Source of the DNA: Saprospirales bacterium
GTDB lineage: Bacteria > Bacteroidota > Bacteroidia > Chitinophagales > Saprospiraceae
NCBI GenBank assembly: GCA_016719895.1
Contig: JADJYG010000002.1
Location: 62,001-126,000, forward strand
Reading direction: 5' to 3'
DNA: 64,000 nucleotides
Position 1 is the first letter of the stretch. Each line of letters starts with the position of its first letter. Position numbers and translations under genes: made by a program. The notes under the pieces were generated by a model that did no database searches, was not told the DNA's origin, and worked only from the letters and a program-made list of their open reading frames with translations. Positions 9,529 through 17,722 of this stretch are shown one piece after another.

Positions 9529-9583
9529 ATGAGACGGATAAATGAATGATTCGTTGCGGCGGGCGTCTTGAGCCGCCTTTAAA

Positions 9584-9739
9584 TTACCGAGCTAATACAA
9601 ACCGCACAGCCGAGCGCTCGCCATCAGGCGTCAGCACCTCCAGTACATATAAACCATCATCCCAACCAGCCAAACAGCGATGGGTCAAAGATAGCTCAAT
9701 TTGGCGGCCGTCAAGAAAACCTCCAACGATGTGAGCGCT
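9584..9739 (-). pseudogene. Possible remnant of a T9SS C-terminal sorting domain
   Basis: About 51 codons, open only between two stops (stop at 9584-9586, upstream TAG at 9740-9742), read like the tail of a type A sorting domain: WDDGLYVLEVLTPDGERSA followed by VRFVLAR. No start codon or N-terminal part is present. It sits between the M16 peptidase and GNAT genes, beside a long palindrome. This is a weak call based on resemblance alone. Confidence 0.3.
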
Positions 9740-9750
9740 CTAAAGCCTCT

Positions 9751-9857
9751 GTAACCTGTCAGGTGGAAGTTTGGGAAAAAGACTGCCGGCAGCGGCAGCA
9801 CTTCGCGCATGGCCGATGCCGGCAGTCTTTTTCCCAAATTTCCACCTGACAGGTTAC
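9751..9857. repeat. 40-bp inverted repeat downstream of the M16 peptidase gene
   Basis: The arms 9751-9790 and 9818-9857 are complementary over 40 bp with one mismatch, and the loop is 27 nt. It begins 11 nt beyond the stop of the peptidase gene on the minus strand, so the transcript would fold into an unusually long hairpin. It could act as a terminator or stabiliser, or be a mobile palindromic repeat. The outer end contains TAACCTGTCAGGT, which recurs at 63943-63955. Confidence 0.85.
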
Positions 9858-9867
9858 GGGTCAATAC

Positions 9868-11121
9868 CTATTTGCCCGGCTCTTGTTGTTGCGGCATGTA
9901 GGTCAGCACCGCAGCATTTTCCGGCCGGAACAGCTCTTGTGCGGTGCGCAGCAAGTCGTCCGGTGTCACAGCCAGGTACACTGCTACCTCGTCGTTCATC
10001 CATTCGGCGTTTTTCAGAATTTCATAAAAAGCCAGGTTCTGGGCCTTGTTCAGCACGCTGGTTTCGGAAAAAACGATCGTGCTCTCCAGGCGATGTTGGA
10101 TTTTGGCCAGTTCGCGTGCGTCGATCGGTTGGGACTTCAGGCCGTCAAGTTCTACCCAGACGGCGGCAAGGGCCTCTTCCGGCGGCACACCGTCGGCGGG
10201 TTTGCCCTCGATGATCAGCAAACCCGGATCCAGGTTGGCCGTCACGTAGGCATCAATGCCGGAAAAGAGGCGTTTTTCCTTGACCAGGCGGCGGTACAGG
10301 CGCGACGATTGACCCTGCGCCAGCACGTCGGACAGCAGGTCGACGGCGTAAAAATCCGGGTGCAGGCGGGGCGGCGTCCGAAAGGTCAGGTAAACGGCCG
10401 GCACCGGCACGTCTGCCCGTACGGTGCGTTGCTGGAGCGCGGTTTGCGGCGGCTCCGGCGGCAATTGCCGGTCGGGCGCCGGCCCGGCAGGAATATTCCC
10501 AAACCATTTTTCCACCAAGGGCAGCACCGCCTCGGTGCGAATATTGCCGGCAATAGTCAGAACGGCATTGTTCGGGGTGTACCAATGCTGGTAAAATTCG
10601 CGTACATCCTCGATGGCTGCATTTTCCAGGTGCTCTGGCTTCAGGCCAATTACGGGCCAGCGGTACGGATGTACTTTGAACATCAAATCTGACAAATGGT
10701 GCCAGGCATCGCCGTAAGGCTCGTTCAAACAGGATTCCTTGAACTCTTCCACGACTACCCGCCGTTGTACGTCCAGGGCTTTTTTATGGATGTTAAGGGC
10801 CAGCATACGATCGCTTTCCAACCAGAGCGCCGTTTCGATATTTTCAGCGGGTACTATTTCGTAAAAAGTCGTGTAGTCGTTCGTCGTGTACGCGTTGTTT
10901 TCGCCGCCGGCGCGTTGCATCGGTTCGTCAAAATCCGGCGCGTTGCGGCTGCCGGCAAACATCAGGTGTTCGAACAAATGGGCAAAACCCGTTTTGTCGG
11001 GCCGCTCATCGCGGGAGCCGACAAAATAGAGCACGTTCACCGCCACCAACGGGGTGTTCCGGTCTTCGTGTACCAGCACGCGCAGGCCATTGGATAGGAT
11101 TGATCGCGTAAAATGAACCAT
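9868..11121 (-). CDS. M16 family zinc metallopeptidase (pitrilysin/processing-peptidase type)
   Basis: This 417-residue protein has a two-lobe M16 architecture. The inverted zinc motif is HLFEH (in GFAHLFEHLMFAG), with the distal glutamate in VVVEEFKES. NNAYTTNDYTTFYE is the usual following strand. The C-terminal lobe carries the substrate-binding strand with RTPP. There is no signal peptide, so it is probably cytoplasmic. Length fits the single-unit M16B peptidases, which often work as pairs; no second subunit is next to it. It starts 26 nt after the TerC gene ends, suggesting co-transcription. Confidence 0.9.
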   Translation of the reverse strand: MVHFTRSILSNGLRVLVHEDRNTPLVAVNVLYFVGSRDERPDKTGFAHLFEHLMFAGSRNAPDFDEPMQRAGGENNAYTTNDYTTFYEIVPAENIETALWLESDRMLALNIHKKALDVQRRVVVEEFKESCLNEPYGDAWHHLSDLMFKVHPYRWPVIGLKPEHLENAAIEDVREFYQHWYTPNNAVLTIAGNIRTEAVLPLVEKWFGNIPAGPAPDRQLPPEPPQTALQQRTVRADVPVPAVYLTFRTPPRLHPDFYAVDLLSDVLAQGQSSRLYRRLVKEKRLFSGIDAYVTANLDPGLLIIEGKPADGVPPEEALAAVWVELDGLKSQPIDARELAKIQHRLESTIVFSETSVLNKAQNLAFYEILKNAEWMNDEVAVYLAVTPDDLLRTAQELFRPENAAVLTYMPQQQEPGK

Positions 11122-11147
11122 ATTGGACAGAATTGACAGGATTTTTT

Positions 11148-11918
11148 CTAAACGCGGCGGCGGCCCGGCCAGTTCAACAGGCTCGAGGTCAGCAGCGGTA
11201 CAAAGAAAAACGCGGCAGTCACCAGGGAAACAATGAGGTCGGCCTGTTCACTTTCGATCCACTCGGCCCAAGGCTCATCCTGGCAAAAATGGCAGGGCAG
11301 GGCCAGAAAAAGTTTCAGGCCAAGTATACCAATTACAATAAAAGCGCTGTATTCCAGGTAAGGGTGGCGTTCCAGCAGGCGGACAAACCACTGTGCGACA
11401 AAACGCATAGCCAATATACCGATAAATACACCGGTGCAAATCAGATAGATATTGTCGGTGAACGCCACGGCTGCAAACACATTGTCCATCGAAAACGCGA
11501 GGTCCATCACTTCCACCGCCACGACGGTTGCCCAAAAGGGACCCATCCAGCCCAAAGTGATGCGGTAAAACCATTTTTCCTCCTTGTTCAGGGTATCGTC
11601 CCCGGTTGGCGGCGCGAGTTTACTTTGAAAAAAATCGTAGGCCAGATAAAGTAAATATAATCCGCCCAGGGGCTTGAGCCACCAAATCCGAATCAAATAC
11701 GCGGCGAAGATCAGGCACAACCCGCGAAAGGCATAGGCGCCGATAATCCCGTACCGCAGTGCTTTGGCACGCTGGTGCGGCGGCAAATCCATAACCATAG
11801 TGGCCAACACCGCCGCGTTATCTACCGATAGCAAACTCTCGATCAGGATCAGGTTGAACACAATGATGGCTGCGTTCTCCAGGTCGGTGCCTAATAGTTG
11901 CTCGAAAAACTCAAACAT
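11148..11918 (-). CDS. TerC family integral membrane protein (short form)
   Basis: This 256-residue polytopic protein has the TerC hallmark acidic motif in a helix, LIESLLSVDNAAVLA, and a second one, EVMDLAFSMDNVFAA. About seven hydrophobic helices are visible. Characterised TerC-family proteins are linked to tellurite resistance and, more recently, to manganese export and loading of secreted proteins (established for relatives, not shown here). A longer paralogue lies at 28841-29899. It is probably in one unit with the M16 peptidase (26 nt) and the coiled-coil protein (67 nt). Confidence 0.88.
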   Translation of the reverse strand: MFEFFEQLLGTDLENAAIIVFNLILIESLLSVDNAAVLATMVMDLPPHQRAKALRYGIIGAYAFRGLCLIFAAYLIRIWWLKPLGGLYLLYLAYDFFQSKLAPPTGDDTLNKEEKWFYRITLGWMGPFWATVVAVEVMDLAFSMDNVFAAVAFTDNIYLICTGVFIGILAMRFVAQWFVRLLERHPYLEYSAFIVIGILGLKLFLALPCHFCQDEPWAEWIESEQADLIVSLVTAAFFFVPLLTSSLLNWPGRRRV

Positions 11919-11985
11919 GAAGCGAAAAGGGATTGAAAAACGCCGCGAAGATGCGGAAATTTCATCAGGTAGCCTCCGATTCCCG

Positions 11986-12486
11986 TTATTCTTCCTGGGC
12001 TTGTTTCAACAGAACTTCGGTATCGCGGATGAGTTGGTCGAGTTCACGCTGGAGCGCTTCCTTGCGCCGCTGGTTGTCGGCTTGTTTGGCGGCAGTGGTA
12101 TCGCCGGCGTCCGATTTCAGGCCTTTTTTCCGCGCCGGCTGGGGCGCAGGAGCATCCTGGGTTTCCATCGAGTCCAGTTGTTGTTCGAGCGAGGCTTTCC
12201 GGCGCTCAAGTTCGTCCAGGCGCCGAAGTACTTTTTCATCGACATATTGCGCCCTTTCGCGAATGGCTTTATATGCGCCGCCAAGTTGGTCAAGCACCCT
12301 GTCGTATTTACCGGCATCGAATTTTTGCTTCTCCGATTTCAGGATATTCCAGGCAGCGCCCAAGGCATCGCCGGTTTTTTTGAACACCTCTTTGGATTGC
12401 GTTTTTTCTTCGCTGGTGCCGAAAAAATAATTGTAAACCAGAATGGCTGCCAGTAGCAGCAGGGCAAGTTTGATCAGTGAACGCAT
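11986..12486 (-). CDS. Membrane-anchored coiled-coil protein, unknown function
   Basis: This 166-residue protein has one N-terminal hydrophobic helix (LIKLALLLLAAILVYNYFF) and then a highly charged region. Heptad-like stretches (ERAQYVDEKVLRRLDELERR and a second near the C-terminus, LQRELDQLIRDTEVLLKQA) suggest a coiled coil interrupted by a Pro/Lys-rich linker. No family is recognised. A Bacteroidota -7 element lies 40 nt upstream, so it may lead a three-gene unit with TerC and M16. Confidence 0.7.
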   Translation of the reverse strand: MRSLIKLALLLLAAILVYNYFFGTSEEKTQSKEVFKKTGDALGAAWNILKSEKQKFDAGKYDRVLDQLGGAYKAIRERAQYVDEKVLRRLDELERRKASLEQQLDSMETQDAPAPQPARKKGLKSDAGDTTAAKQADNQRRKEALQRELDQLIRDTEVLLKQAQEE

Positions 12487-12525
12487 ACGAATGGTTTATA
12501 ACGAAAAACACAGGTTTTTACCACC

Positions 12526-12533
12526 CAAAGATA
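12526..12533 (-). promoter_or_regulatory. Bacteroidota -7 element (TATCTTTG)
   Basis: On the minus strand it reads TATCTTTG, matching TAnnTTTG, 39 nt before the start codon of the coiled-coil protein gene. No TTG is found at the usual -33 distance. Confidence 0.45.
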
Positions 12534-12673
12534 CGCGGTAATTCGATGGATTCGGAGTAACTTGGCAATCTGTTCTGCACCGCCATGCCGACATCCACCG
12601 ACCACCGTGCCGAAGCCGGCTTTTGGAGCCGAACGCCGGATGAGATGTTTACTGCTCTAGTGACCGGCAGCCA

Positions 12674-12708
12674 CTGCGATCGTAAAAATCTATTTTTTTC
12701 GATCGCAG
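12674..12708. terminator. Hairpin after the SnoaL-like gene
   Basis: A 9-bp perfect stem (12674-12682 with 12700-12708) surrounds a loop rich in A and T runs. It lies 15 nt past the stop of the minus-strand SnoaL-like gene. The remaining part of 12534-12673 shows nothing recognisable. Confidence 0.45.
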
Positions 12709-12722
12709 GCAGGCGGGAGCGC

Positions 12723-13229
12723 CTAATTACGCTCCGGTCTTAACTGCTTGATAATGCCCATAAGGTCGAGCTCCTGCCAGGTACGTTTGATCCGCCCGCG
12801 CTCCATGTCGTAGATGAGGATACCGGTGGAAGTGAAATGTTTGCCGGTAGGGGGAATGCCAAAGGCGACCCCCACATGAACAGCCGATACCTCATACCGG
12901 ATGGCCACCTGGTTGCCGGTGGCAAAGAGGTGAGTGATGATAAAATGGGCGTCGCTGAAGGCTGTTTGGTAGTATTTGACAAACTGACGCATGCCTTCGA
13001 TACCCGTAGTTTGATCCGGGCGCAAAGGGTTGCCGTCAGCCCAGTCAGGGGCGAAAACACGCTCCAACAGTTCCTCGTTGCGGTTTTTATTCCAGCCTTC
13101 TTCAAACCAGATACGAACGGTTTCGGCGTTTTGCGCCGCCATGCGGCTGTTTCGGGTGGCGGCACATTGCCAATAAATCAGGGAGGTGAAGAGTAAGCCG
13201 GTAAGTAATAGAACAGTTTTCATACGCAC
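12723..13229 (-). CDS. SnoaL-like (ester cyclase type) lipoprotein
   Basis: This 168-residue protein has a lipoprotein signal: a hydrophobic stretch followed by LIYWQC, so the mature protein would be lipidated at that cysteine. The body has the SnoaL/NTF2-like pattern: RIWFEEGWNKNRNEELLERV, then GIEGMRQFVKYYQTAFSDAHF, then HVGVAFGIPPTGKHFTSTGI. This is the cone-shaped fold shared by SnoaL polyketide cyclases and many uncharacterised proteins. No partner gene indicates a substrate. A function in binding or turnover of a small hydrophobic molecule is possible. Confidence 0.82.
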   Translation of the reverse strand: MRMKTVLLLTGLLFTSLIYWQCAATRNSRMAAQNAETVRIWFEEGWNKNRNEELLERVFAPDWADGNPLRPDQTTGIEGMRQFVKYYQTAFSDAHFIITHLFATGNQVAIRYEVSAVHVGVAFGIPPTGKHFTSTGILIYDMERGRIKRTWQELDLMGIIKQLRPERN

Positions 13230-13245
13230 GGATGGTTTGTCCCCC

Positions 13246-13253
13246 CAAATATA
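13246..13253 (-). promoter_or_regulatory. Bacteroidota -7 element (TATATTTG)
   Basis: On the minus strand it reads TATATTTG, matching TAnnTTTG, 16 nt before the start of the SnoaL-like lipoprotein gene. This implies a very short leader. There is no well-placed TTG upstream. Confidence 0.45.
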
Positions 13254-13305
13254 ATTAATTGCAAGAGTATTTAGTCCGAAAATGCAATTTTGTACGAGAT
13301 ACCAA

Positions 13306-14277
13306 TCAATACGGCAGCTCCACCAGGATAAGGTCGCCGCCGGCCAGGTATTTCATCAGAAAGCGCTTGTCTCCTTTTTTCTGCAGGGAGAGCAGAATCT
13401 TGTTTCCGTCCAGCAATTCCCAGCGGCCTTCGTCACGGAAAGTGTAGTTATCATATTCACTTTGCAGTAAAAACAACAGGGTCCGGTTTTCAAGGAACAG
13501 GTAACTACCCCAGGTGTCCGCATTGCATTGCCCGACCAGATAATCCATGTGGCTGAGGCGCCAAATCGTGTTTTTACCCTGCAGATCAGGCCCAACGAGA
13601 CACAGGCGCCAATACCCGCCCGGCGTATTTTCCTGTACGATGCCGCCCCGGCGACCGGGTACCACCCCTTCGCACAACAGGCCTATGATCCGGGCCGTAT
13701 CGGTCGAAAGCGCCCAATTGAGCGTCGTATCACCGGTGATTTCGCCATCAAAGTAGCGGTAGCCGCGCAATTCGGTAAAATCGTACGCATCGCGTTTTTC
13801 CCAAAGTCCTTCGCGCAGACCGTCTTCGTACGTGCCAGTCCAGATATAACCATTGCGATCCTGCTCCAACCAGGCGCCCGTCTTGAACGAGTACCGGGAA
13901 TAGCGCAACTGGATGTGTTCTTCGTACGTTTCCGGGTCGAATGTTGCCAACGTGTCGAGGGGCTGAAACTCCGGATCCGCCTCAAACAGCCCCCGGGCCA
14001 GCATATGGGAATGCTCCAAACTGTCAAATTGTTGGTACAGCCACAGGGTATCGCTGATCCGCAGGTATTCCTCCGCTACCGACCCATTGGGATAATACCG
14101 GCGCACGGCCAGCAGCGACTGGTCGTCCGGATGGCGGATTTGATCGACCGAACGGTCGGATGGCCAGAAAGTTGTACCCCAAAAATCGAATGGAACGGTA
14201 TCGCGGGTGATATTTTCTTGCGCCGGGAGCGCCCGGATGCAAAAGAGATAAAACAAAAAGAGCGGGATTTTTTTCAT
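13306..14277 (-). CDS. Secreted protein of unknown function
   Basis: This 323-residue protein has a signal peptide (KIPLFLFYLFCIRALPAQ). A middle section with YKTG/GTYEDGLREGLWEKRD-type phrasing resembles MORN-like toxin/antitoxin-independent repeat proteins of Bacteroidota (weak). The C-terminal half ends with RDEGRWELLDGNKILLSLQK, a phrase often seen in lipocalin-like or DUF-type secreted proteins that report a residual value. No catalytic motif is recognised. It is divergently oriented to leuS. Confidence 0.65.
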   Translation of the reverse strand: MKKIPLFLFYLFCIRALPAQENITRDTVPFDFWGTTFWPSDRSVDQIRHPDDQSLLAVRRYYPNGSVAEEYLRISDTLWLYQQFDSLEHSHMLARGLFEADPEFQPLDTLATFDPETYEEHIQLRYSRYSFKTGAWLEQDRNGYIWTGTYEDGLREGLWEKRDAYDFTELRGYRYFDGEITGDTTLNWALSTDTARIIGLLCEGVVPGRRGGIVQENTPGGYWRLCLVGPDLQGKNTIWRLSHMDYLVGQCNADTWGSYLFLENRTLLFLLQSEYDNYTFRDEGRWELLDGNKILLSLQKKGDKRFLMKYLAGGDLILVELPY

Positions 14278-14330
14278 GGATAATCGGTTATTGAATGGGA
14301 ATAAACATGGCCCCAGGGATTAGAACAAAA

Positions 14331-14338
14331 CAAAAATA
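14331..14338 (-). promoter_or_regulatory. Bacteroidota -7 element (TATTTTTG)
   Basis: On the minus strand it reads TATTTTTG, matching TAnnTTTG, 53 nt before the start of the secreted unknown at 13306-14277. It shares the 300-bp divergent region with the leuS promoter. Confidence 0.4.
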
Positions 14339-14498
14339 TTAAATCAACCGCTTCATACGCCTCGTTTGACGCCTACACCGGGATTTGGACACGAAAAAAA
14401 TAGTATTGAACAGCGGGTTGTGGACAAAAAACCCGCCGGAACTTTTTTTATTGTGCCGGCTGTTCCGTTGAATTGAAATATTATTCTTTCAAAATAAC

Positions 14499-14506
14499 TA
14501 ATTTTG
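14499..14506 (+). promoter_or_regulatory. Putative leuS -7 element (TAATTTTG)
   Basis: TAATTTTG matches TAnnTTTG. The nearest upstream TTG (14473-14475) is 23 nt away, slightly long for the usual spacing. It would give a leader of about 75 nt. Confidence 0.45.
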
Positions 14507-14536
14507 CCGCTGCACGAAACAATTGCCGGCGTCCAC

Positions 14537-14580
14537 CCCCGAGGTTTCGGGGCAGGCCGTCTACCGTCTACCGTCTACCG
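14537..14580 (+). promoter_or_regulatory. leuS leader hairpin plus CCGTCTA triplicate
   Basis: The leader contains a small hairpin, CCCCGA-GGTT-TCGGGG (14537-14552), followed by three exact tandem copies of CCGTCTA (14557-14577) ending 8 nt before the leuS start. A regulatory role is inferred from position only. An in-frame ATG further up (14523) would run through the repeats, but the resulting N-terminus does not look like protein. Confidence 0.4.
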
Positions 14581-14585
14581 AAACA

Positions 14586-17500
14586 ATGGAATACACGCCA
14601 CGCGAAATTGAACCGAAATGGCAAGCCTGGTGGAAAGCACAACGCACTTACCAGGTAAATAACGACCATTCGAAACCGAAGTTTTATATTCTGAACATGT
14701 TCCCCTACCCTTCCGGGGCCGGCTTGCATGTCGGACACCCCCTGGGATACATTGCCAGTGATATCATCGCGCGGTACAAACGCCTGAACGGGTTCAAAGT
14801 GCTCAACCCGATGGGTTATGATTCTTTCGGCCTGCCGGCCGAACAATACGCCATACAAACCGGTATCCACCCGGCAGTTTCCACCGAGCAAAATATCGCA
14901 CGGTACCGCGAACAGCTCGATAACATTGGATTTTCGTTCGACTGGGACCGGGAAGTCCGTACCAGCGACCCGGCGTTTTACCACTGGACGCAGTGGATTT
15001 TCATGCAATTGTTTCAACATTATTACGACCTGGACGCCGCCAAAGCCCTGCCGGTCAGCGCCCTTGTGGCACGGTTTGAGCAACAAGGCAATACCGGGCT
15101 GCGCGCCGTTTGCGACGAAGACACCCCCGCTTTTACCGCCGCCGACTGGAACAACCGGACCGAAAAAGAGCAGCAGGCCATGCTGCTGAAATACCGGCTG
15201 ACCTTTCCGGAGGAATCGTATGTCAACTGGTGCCCGGCAATGGGCACCGTGCTCTCCAATGATGAGGTGAAAGACGGCGTCAGCGAACGCGGCGGCTACC
15301 CGGTGGAGCGCAAGCTGATGAAACAATGGAGCATGCGTATCACGGCATATGCCGACCGGCTCCTGGCCGGGCTCGACGAGATCGAATGGTCCGACTCGAT
15401 TAAGGAACAACAACGCAACTGGATCGGGCGCTCCCAGGGCGCATCGGTAAAGTTTGCCGTTGACGGCCATCCGGACGCCGTTATCGACGTGTTCACTACC
15501 CGGGTCGATACCATATATGGCGCCACCTTCATGGTGTTGGCTCCCGAACACGAATTGGTAGAACGCCTGACTACGCCCGCTCAACGCGCCGAAGTGGACG
15601 CTTACGTGAAATGGGCCAAATCCCGCTCCGAACTGGACCGCATGTCGGAGGCAAAAAAAGTGACCGGCGCCAATACCGGCGCATTTGCCGTCAATCCGTT
15701 CAATGGCGCTAAAATCCCCATCTTTATCGCAGACTATGTGCTGGCAGGCTATGGAACCGGCGCCGTCATGGCAGTACCCAGCGGCGACCAGCGCGACTGG
15801 AATTTTGCCACCAGTTTTAACCTCCCGGTCACCCCGGTTCTCGACGCCCAGCAAAACCTCGGCGAGGTCGCCGACCCAACCAAGGAAGGCCGGTATATTA
15901 ACTCCGGCATGATCAATGGGCTGACCTATGAACAGGCCATACCGAAATTGATCGAATACCTGGAAGCCAACGGTTTGGGCAAAGGAAAAGTACAGTATAA
16001 ACTCCGCAATGCCGTTTTTAGCCGCCAGCGCTACTGGGGCGAGCCCGTGCCCGTGTACTGGAAAGACGACATGCCTTACCTGATCGCTGAAAATGACCTG
16101 CCCCTTATCCTGCCTGCTATCGATAAATACCTGCCCACAGAAACTGGCGAGCCTCCGCTGGCCCGGGCCGAAGGCTGGAAATACTATTCCGACCCAGCCG
16201 GCCCCGGCTATGAATACGAACTGAGTACCATGCCAGGCTGGGCCGGTTCGTCGTGGTATTTTTACCGGTACATGGACCCCCACAACCACAGCGCCTTCTG
16301 CAGCAAGGAAGCTGCGGCGTATTGGAAAGCCGTGGATTGGTATATCGGCGGATCCGAGCACGCCGTAGGACACCTGCTGTACAGCCGCTTCTGGAACCAC
16401 TTCCTCTTCGACCTGGGCCTGGCGCCTGAACGGGAATACGCTAAAAAACTGACCAACCAGGGGATGATCCAGGGCCGGTCCAGCCTCGTATTCCGGGCCA
16501 AAGAGTGCTTTTACGAAGAATACCTCTGGATCAAGGTATTACAGCCATTTTTCGCCGCCTATGGCCCCATGCAGATACCGGCATCCAAAGTGGAGGAATC
16601 CTATACCTATGACTTCGCCTTCGAAACCAACGACCTGGTTATAGAAGTGGTATCTTGGAAACAAACCGATAAAATAGAAGTCATTCGCAAGGCGGCGGAA
16701 GCCGACGGCAAGCGCCTGCTGGTGCTGTTCAATGAAGAATTGGCCGATCATATCAACCAACACGACATTACCGCCGACCGTATCCGGCAGGCCCTGGAAA
16801 GCCGCGACCGGTTCTTTATGACGGAAGAGCGTCCCAAGTCCGGCCAGCTGTTCGTATCGCACGACCTGACCTTGAAATACTCCCCCGATTGTTTTGCCAA
16901 ACTCCATGTGGATATTAATATGGTGACCGACGACGTCCTGGATTTACAGCGCGCCAGTCAGCTGCCCATGTTTCAGCATTCCGGTTTCAAACTGAATGCG
17001 GAAGGGCGTTTCACCTGCCACTTTGAAGTGGAAAAAATGTCGAAATCGAAGTTTAATGTGGTGAATCCCGACGATATGGTGGCCCAATATGGCGCCGATT
17101 GTTTCCGGATGTACGAAATGTTTCTGGGCCCCATCGAAGTCAGCAAGCCCTGGGATACCAAAGGGATCACCGGCGTGTACGGGTTTTTGCGCAAATTTTG
17201 GAGCTTGTATGTGGGCGAAGACGGGCAAGGGTTGCCCACAAACGAAGCCCCCGCGGCAGAAGAACTGCGCGCGTTGCATTGGTGCATTAAAAAGGTAACC
17301 GACGACATCGAGCGGTTTTCCATGAATACCTGCGTCAGCCATTTTATGATCCTGACCAACGAACTGCGGGCCTTGAAATGCGACAAACGCGCAATCCTGG
17401 AGCCGGCCGTAATTTTGCTCGCGCCATTTGCCCCGCACGTCGCAGAGGAACTCTGGCACCGCCTGGGATACGAATCGTCGGTATGCGATGCCGTTTGGCC

Positions 17501-17717
17501 TGTGCTGAACGAGGAATACCTGAAAGCGGATACCATCACGTATCCGGTACAGATCAACGGTAAATTGCGCGGCAATATCGAAGTCGCCGCAGCAGCCACC
17601 CCGGCCGAAATCGAAACGCTGGTGATGCAGCAGGATTTTGTGCAGCGCAACCTGAACGACGGCGCTGTGAAAAAATTCATCGTAGTGCCCGGAAGGATCG
17701 TCAATATCGTGGTTTGA
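14586..17717 (+). CDS. leuS: Leucyl-tRNA synthetase with an extra nuclease-fold-like insertion
   Basis: This enzyme charges tRNA-Leu with leucine and acts in the cytoplasm. The class I signatures are clear: YPSGAGLHVGHPLGY (HIGH-type motif, HVGH at 48-51) and EKMSKSKFN (KMSKS, 817-821). The editing domain and anticodon-binding C-terminus are present. I place the start at 14586 because MEYTPREIEPKWQ is the conserved N-terminus. The protein is 1,043 residues, about 100 more than I would expect for Bacteroidota. The excess lies between GMIQGRSSLVFRAKE and LFVSHDL, at about residues 641-752 (16506-16841). It contains YDFAF, DLVIEVVSWK and KRLLVLFNEEL, recalling PD-(D/E)XK/DUF559-type domains; candidate residues are D676, E687 and K692. 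It is not an intein: no splice motifs are seen. Confidence 0.97.
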   Translation: MEYTPREIEPKWQAWWKAQRTYQVNNDHSKPKFYILNMFPYPSGAGLHVGHPLGYIASDIIARYKRLNGFKVLNPMGYDSFGLPAEQYAIQTGIHPAVSTEQNIARYREQLDNIGFSFDWDREVRTSDPAFYHWTQWIFMQLFQHYYDLDAAKALPVSALVARFEQQGNTGLRAVCDEDTPAFTAADWNNRTEKEQQAMLLKYRLTFPEESYVNWCPAMGTVLSNDEVKDGVSERGGYPVERKLMKQWSMRITAYADRLLAGLDEIEWSDSIKEQQRNWIGRSQGASVKFAVDGHPDAVIDVFTTRVDTIYGATFMVLAPEHELVERLTTPAQRAEVDAYVKWAKSRSELDRMSEAKKVTGANTGAFAVNPFNGAKIPIFIADYVLAGYGTGAVMAVPSGDQRDWNFATSFNLPVTPVLDAQQNLGEVADPTKEGRYINSGMINGLTYEQAIPKLIEYLEANGLGKGKVQYKLRNAVFSRQRYWGEPVPVYWKDDMPYLIAENDLPLILPAIDKYLPTETGEPPLARAEGWKYYSDPAGPGYEYELSTMPGWAGSSWYFYRYMDPHNHSAFCSKEAAAYWKAVDWYIGGSEHAVGHLLYSRFWNHFLFDLGLAPEREYAKKLTNQGMIQGRSSLVFRAKECFYEEYLWIKVLQPFFAAYGPMQIPASKVEESYTYDFAFETNDLVIEVVSWKQTDKIEVIRKAAEADGKRLLVLFNEELADHINQHDITADRIRQALESRDRFFMTEERPKSGQLFVSHDLTLKYSPDCFAKLHVDINMVTDDVLDLQRASQLPMFQHSGFKLNAEGRFTCHFEVEKMSKSKFNVVNPDDMVAQYGADCFRMYEMFLGPIEVSKPWDTKGITGVYGFLRKFWSLYVGEDGQGLPTNEAPAAEELRALHWCIKKVTDDIERFSMNTCVSHFMILTNELRALKCDKRAILEPAVILLAPFAPHVAEELWHRLGYESSVCDAVWPVLNEEYLKADTITYPVQINGKLRGNIEVAAAATPAEIETLVMQQDFVQRNLNDGAVKKFIVVPGRIVNIVV

Positions 17718-17722
17718 TCCCG

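Noticed and set aside
14523..14585. Upstream in-frame leuS start
   Set aside because: It would add 21 residues encoded partly by the CCGTCTA repeat; conserved LeuS sequence begins at the ATG at 14586.
14568..16400. 610-codon frame antisense to leuS
   Set aside because: The opposite strand encodes an unmistakable leucyl-tRNA synthetase; the antisense product is Gly/His/Val-rich with no motif.
16506..16841. Intein in leuS
   Set aside because: No N-terminal splice block, no C-terminal His-Asn, and the segment is too short; a domain insertion fits better.
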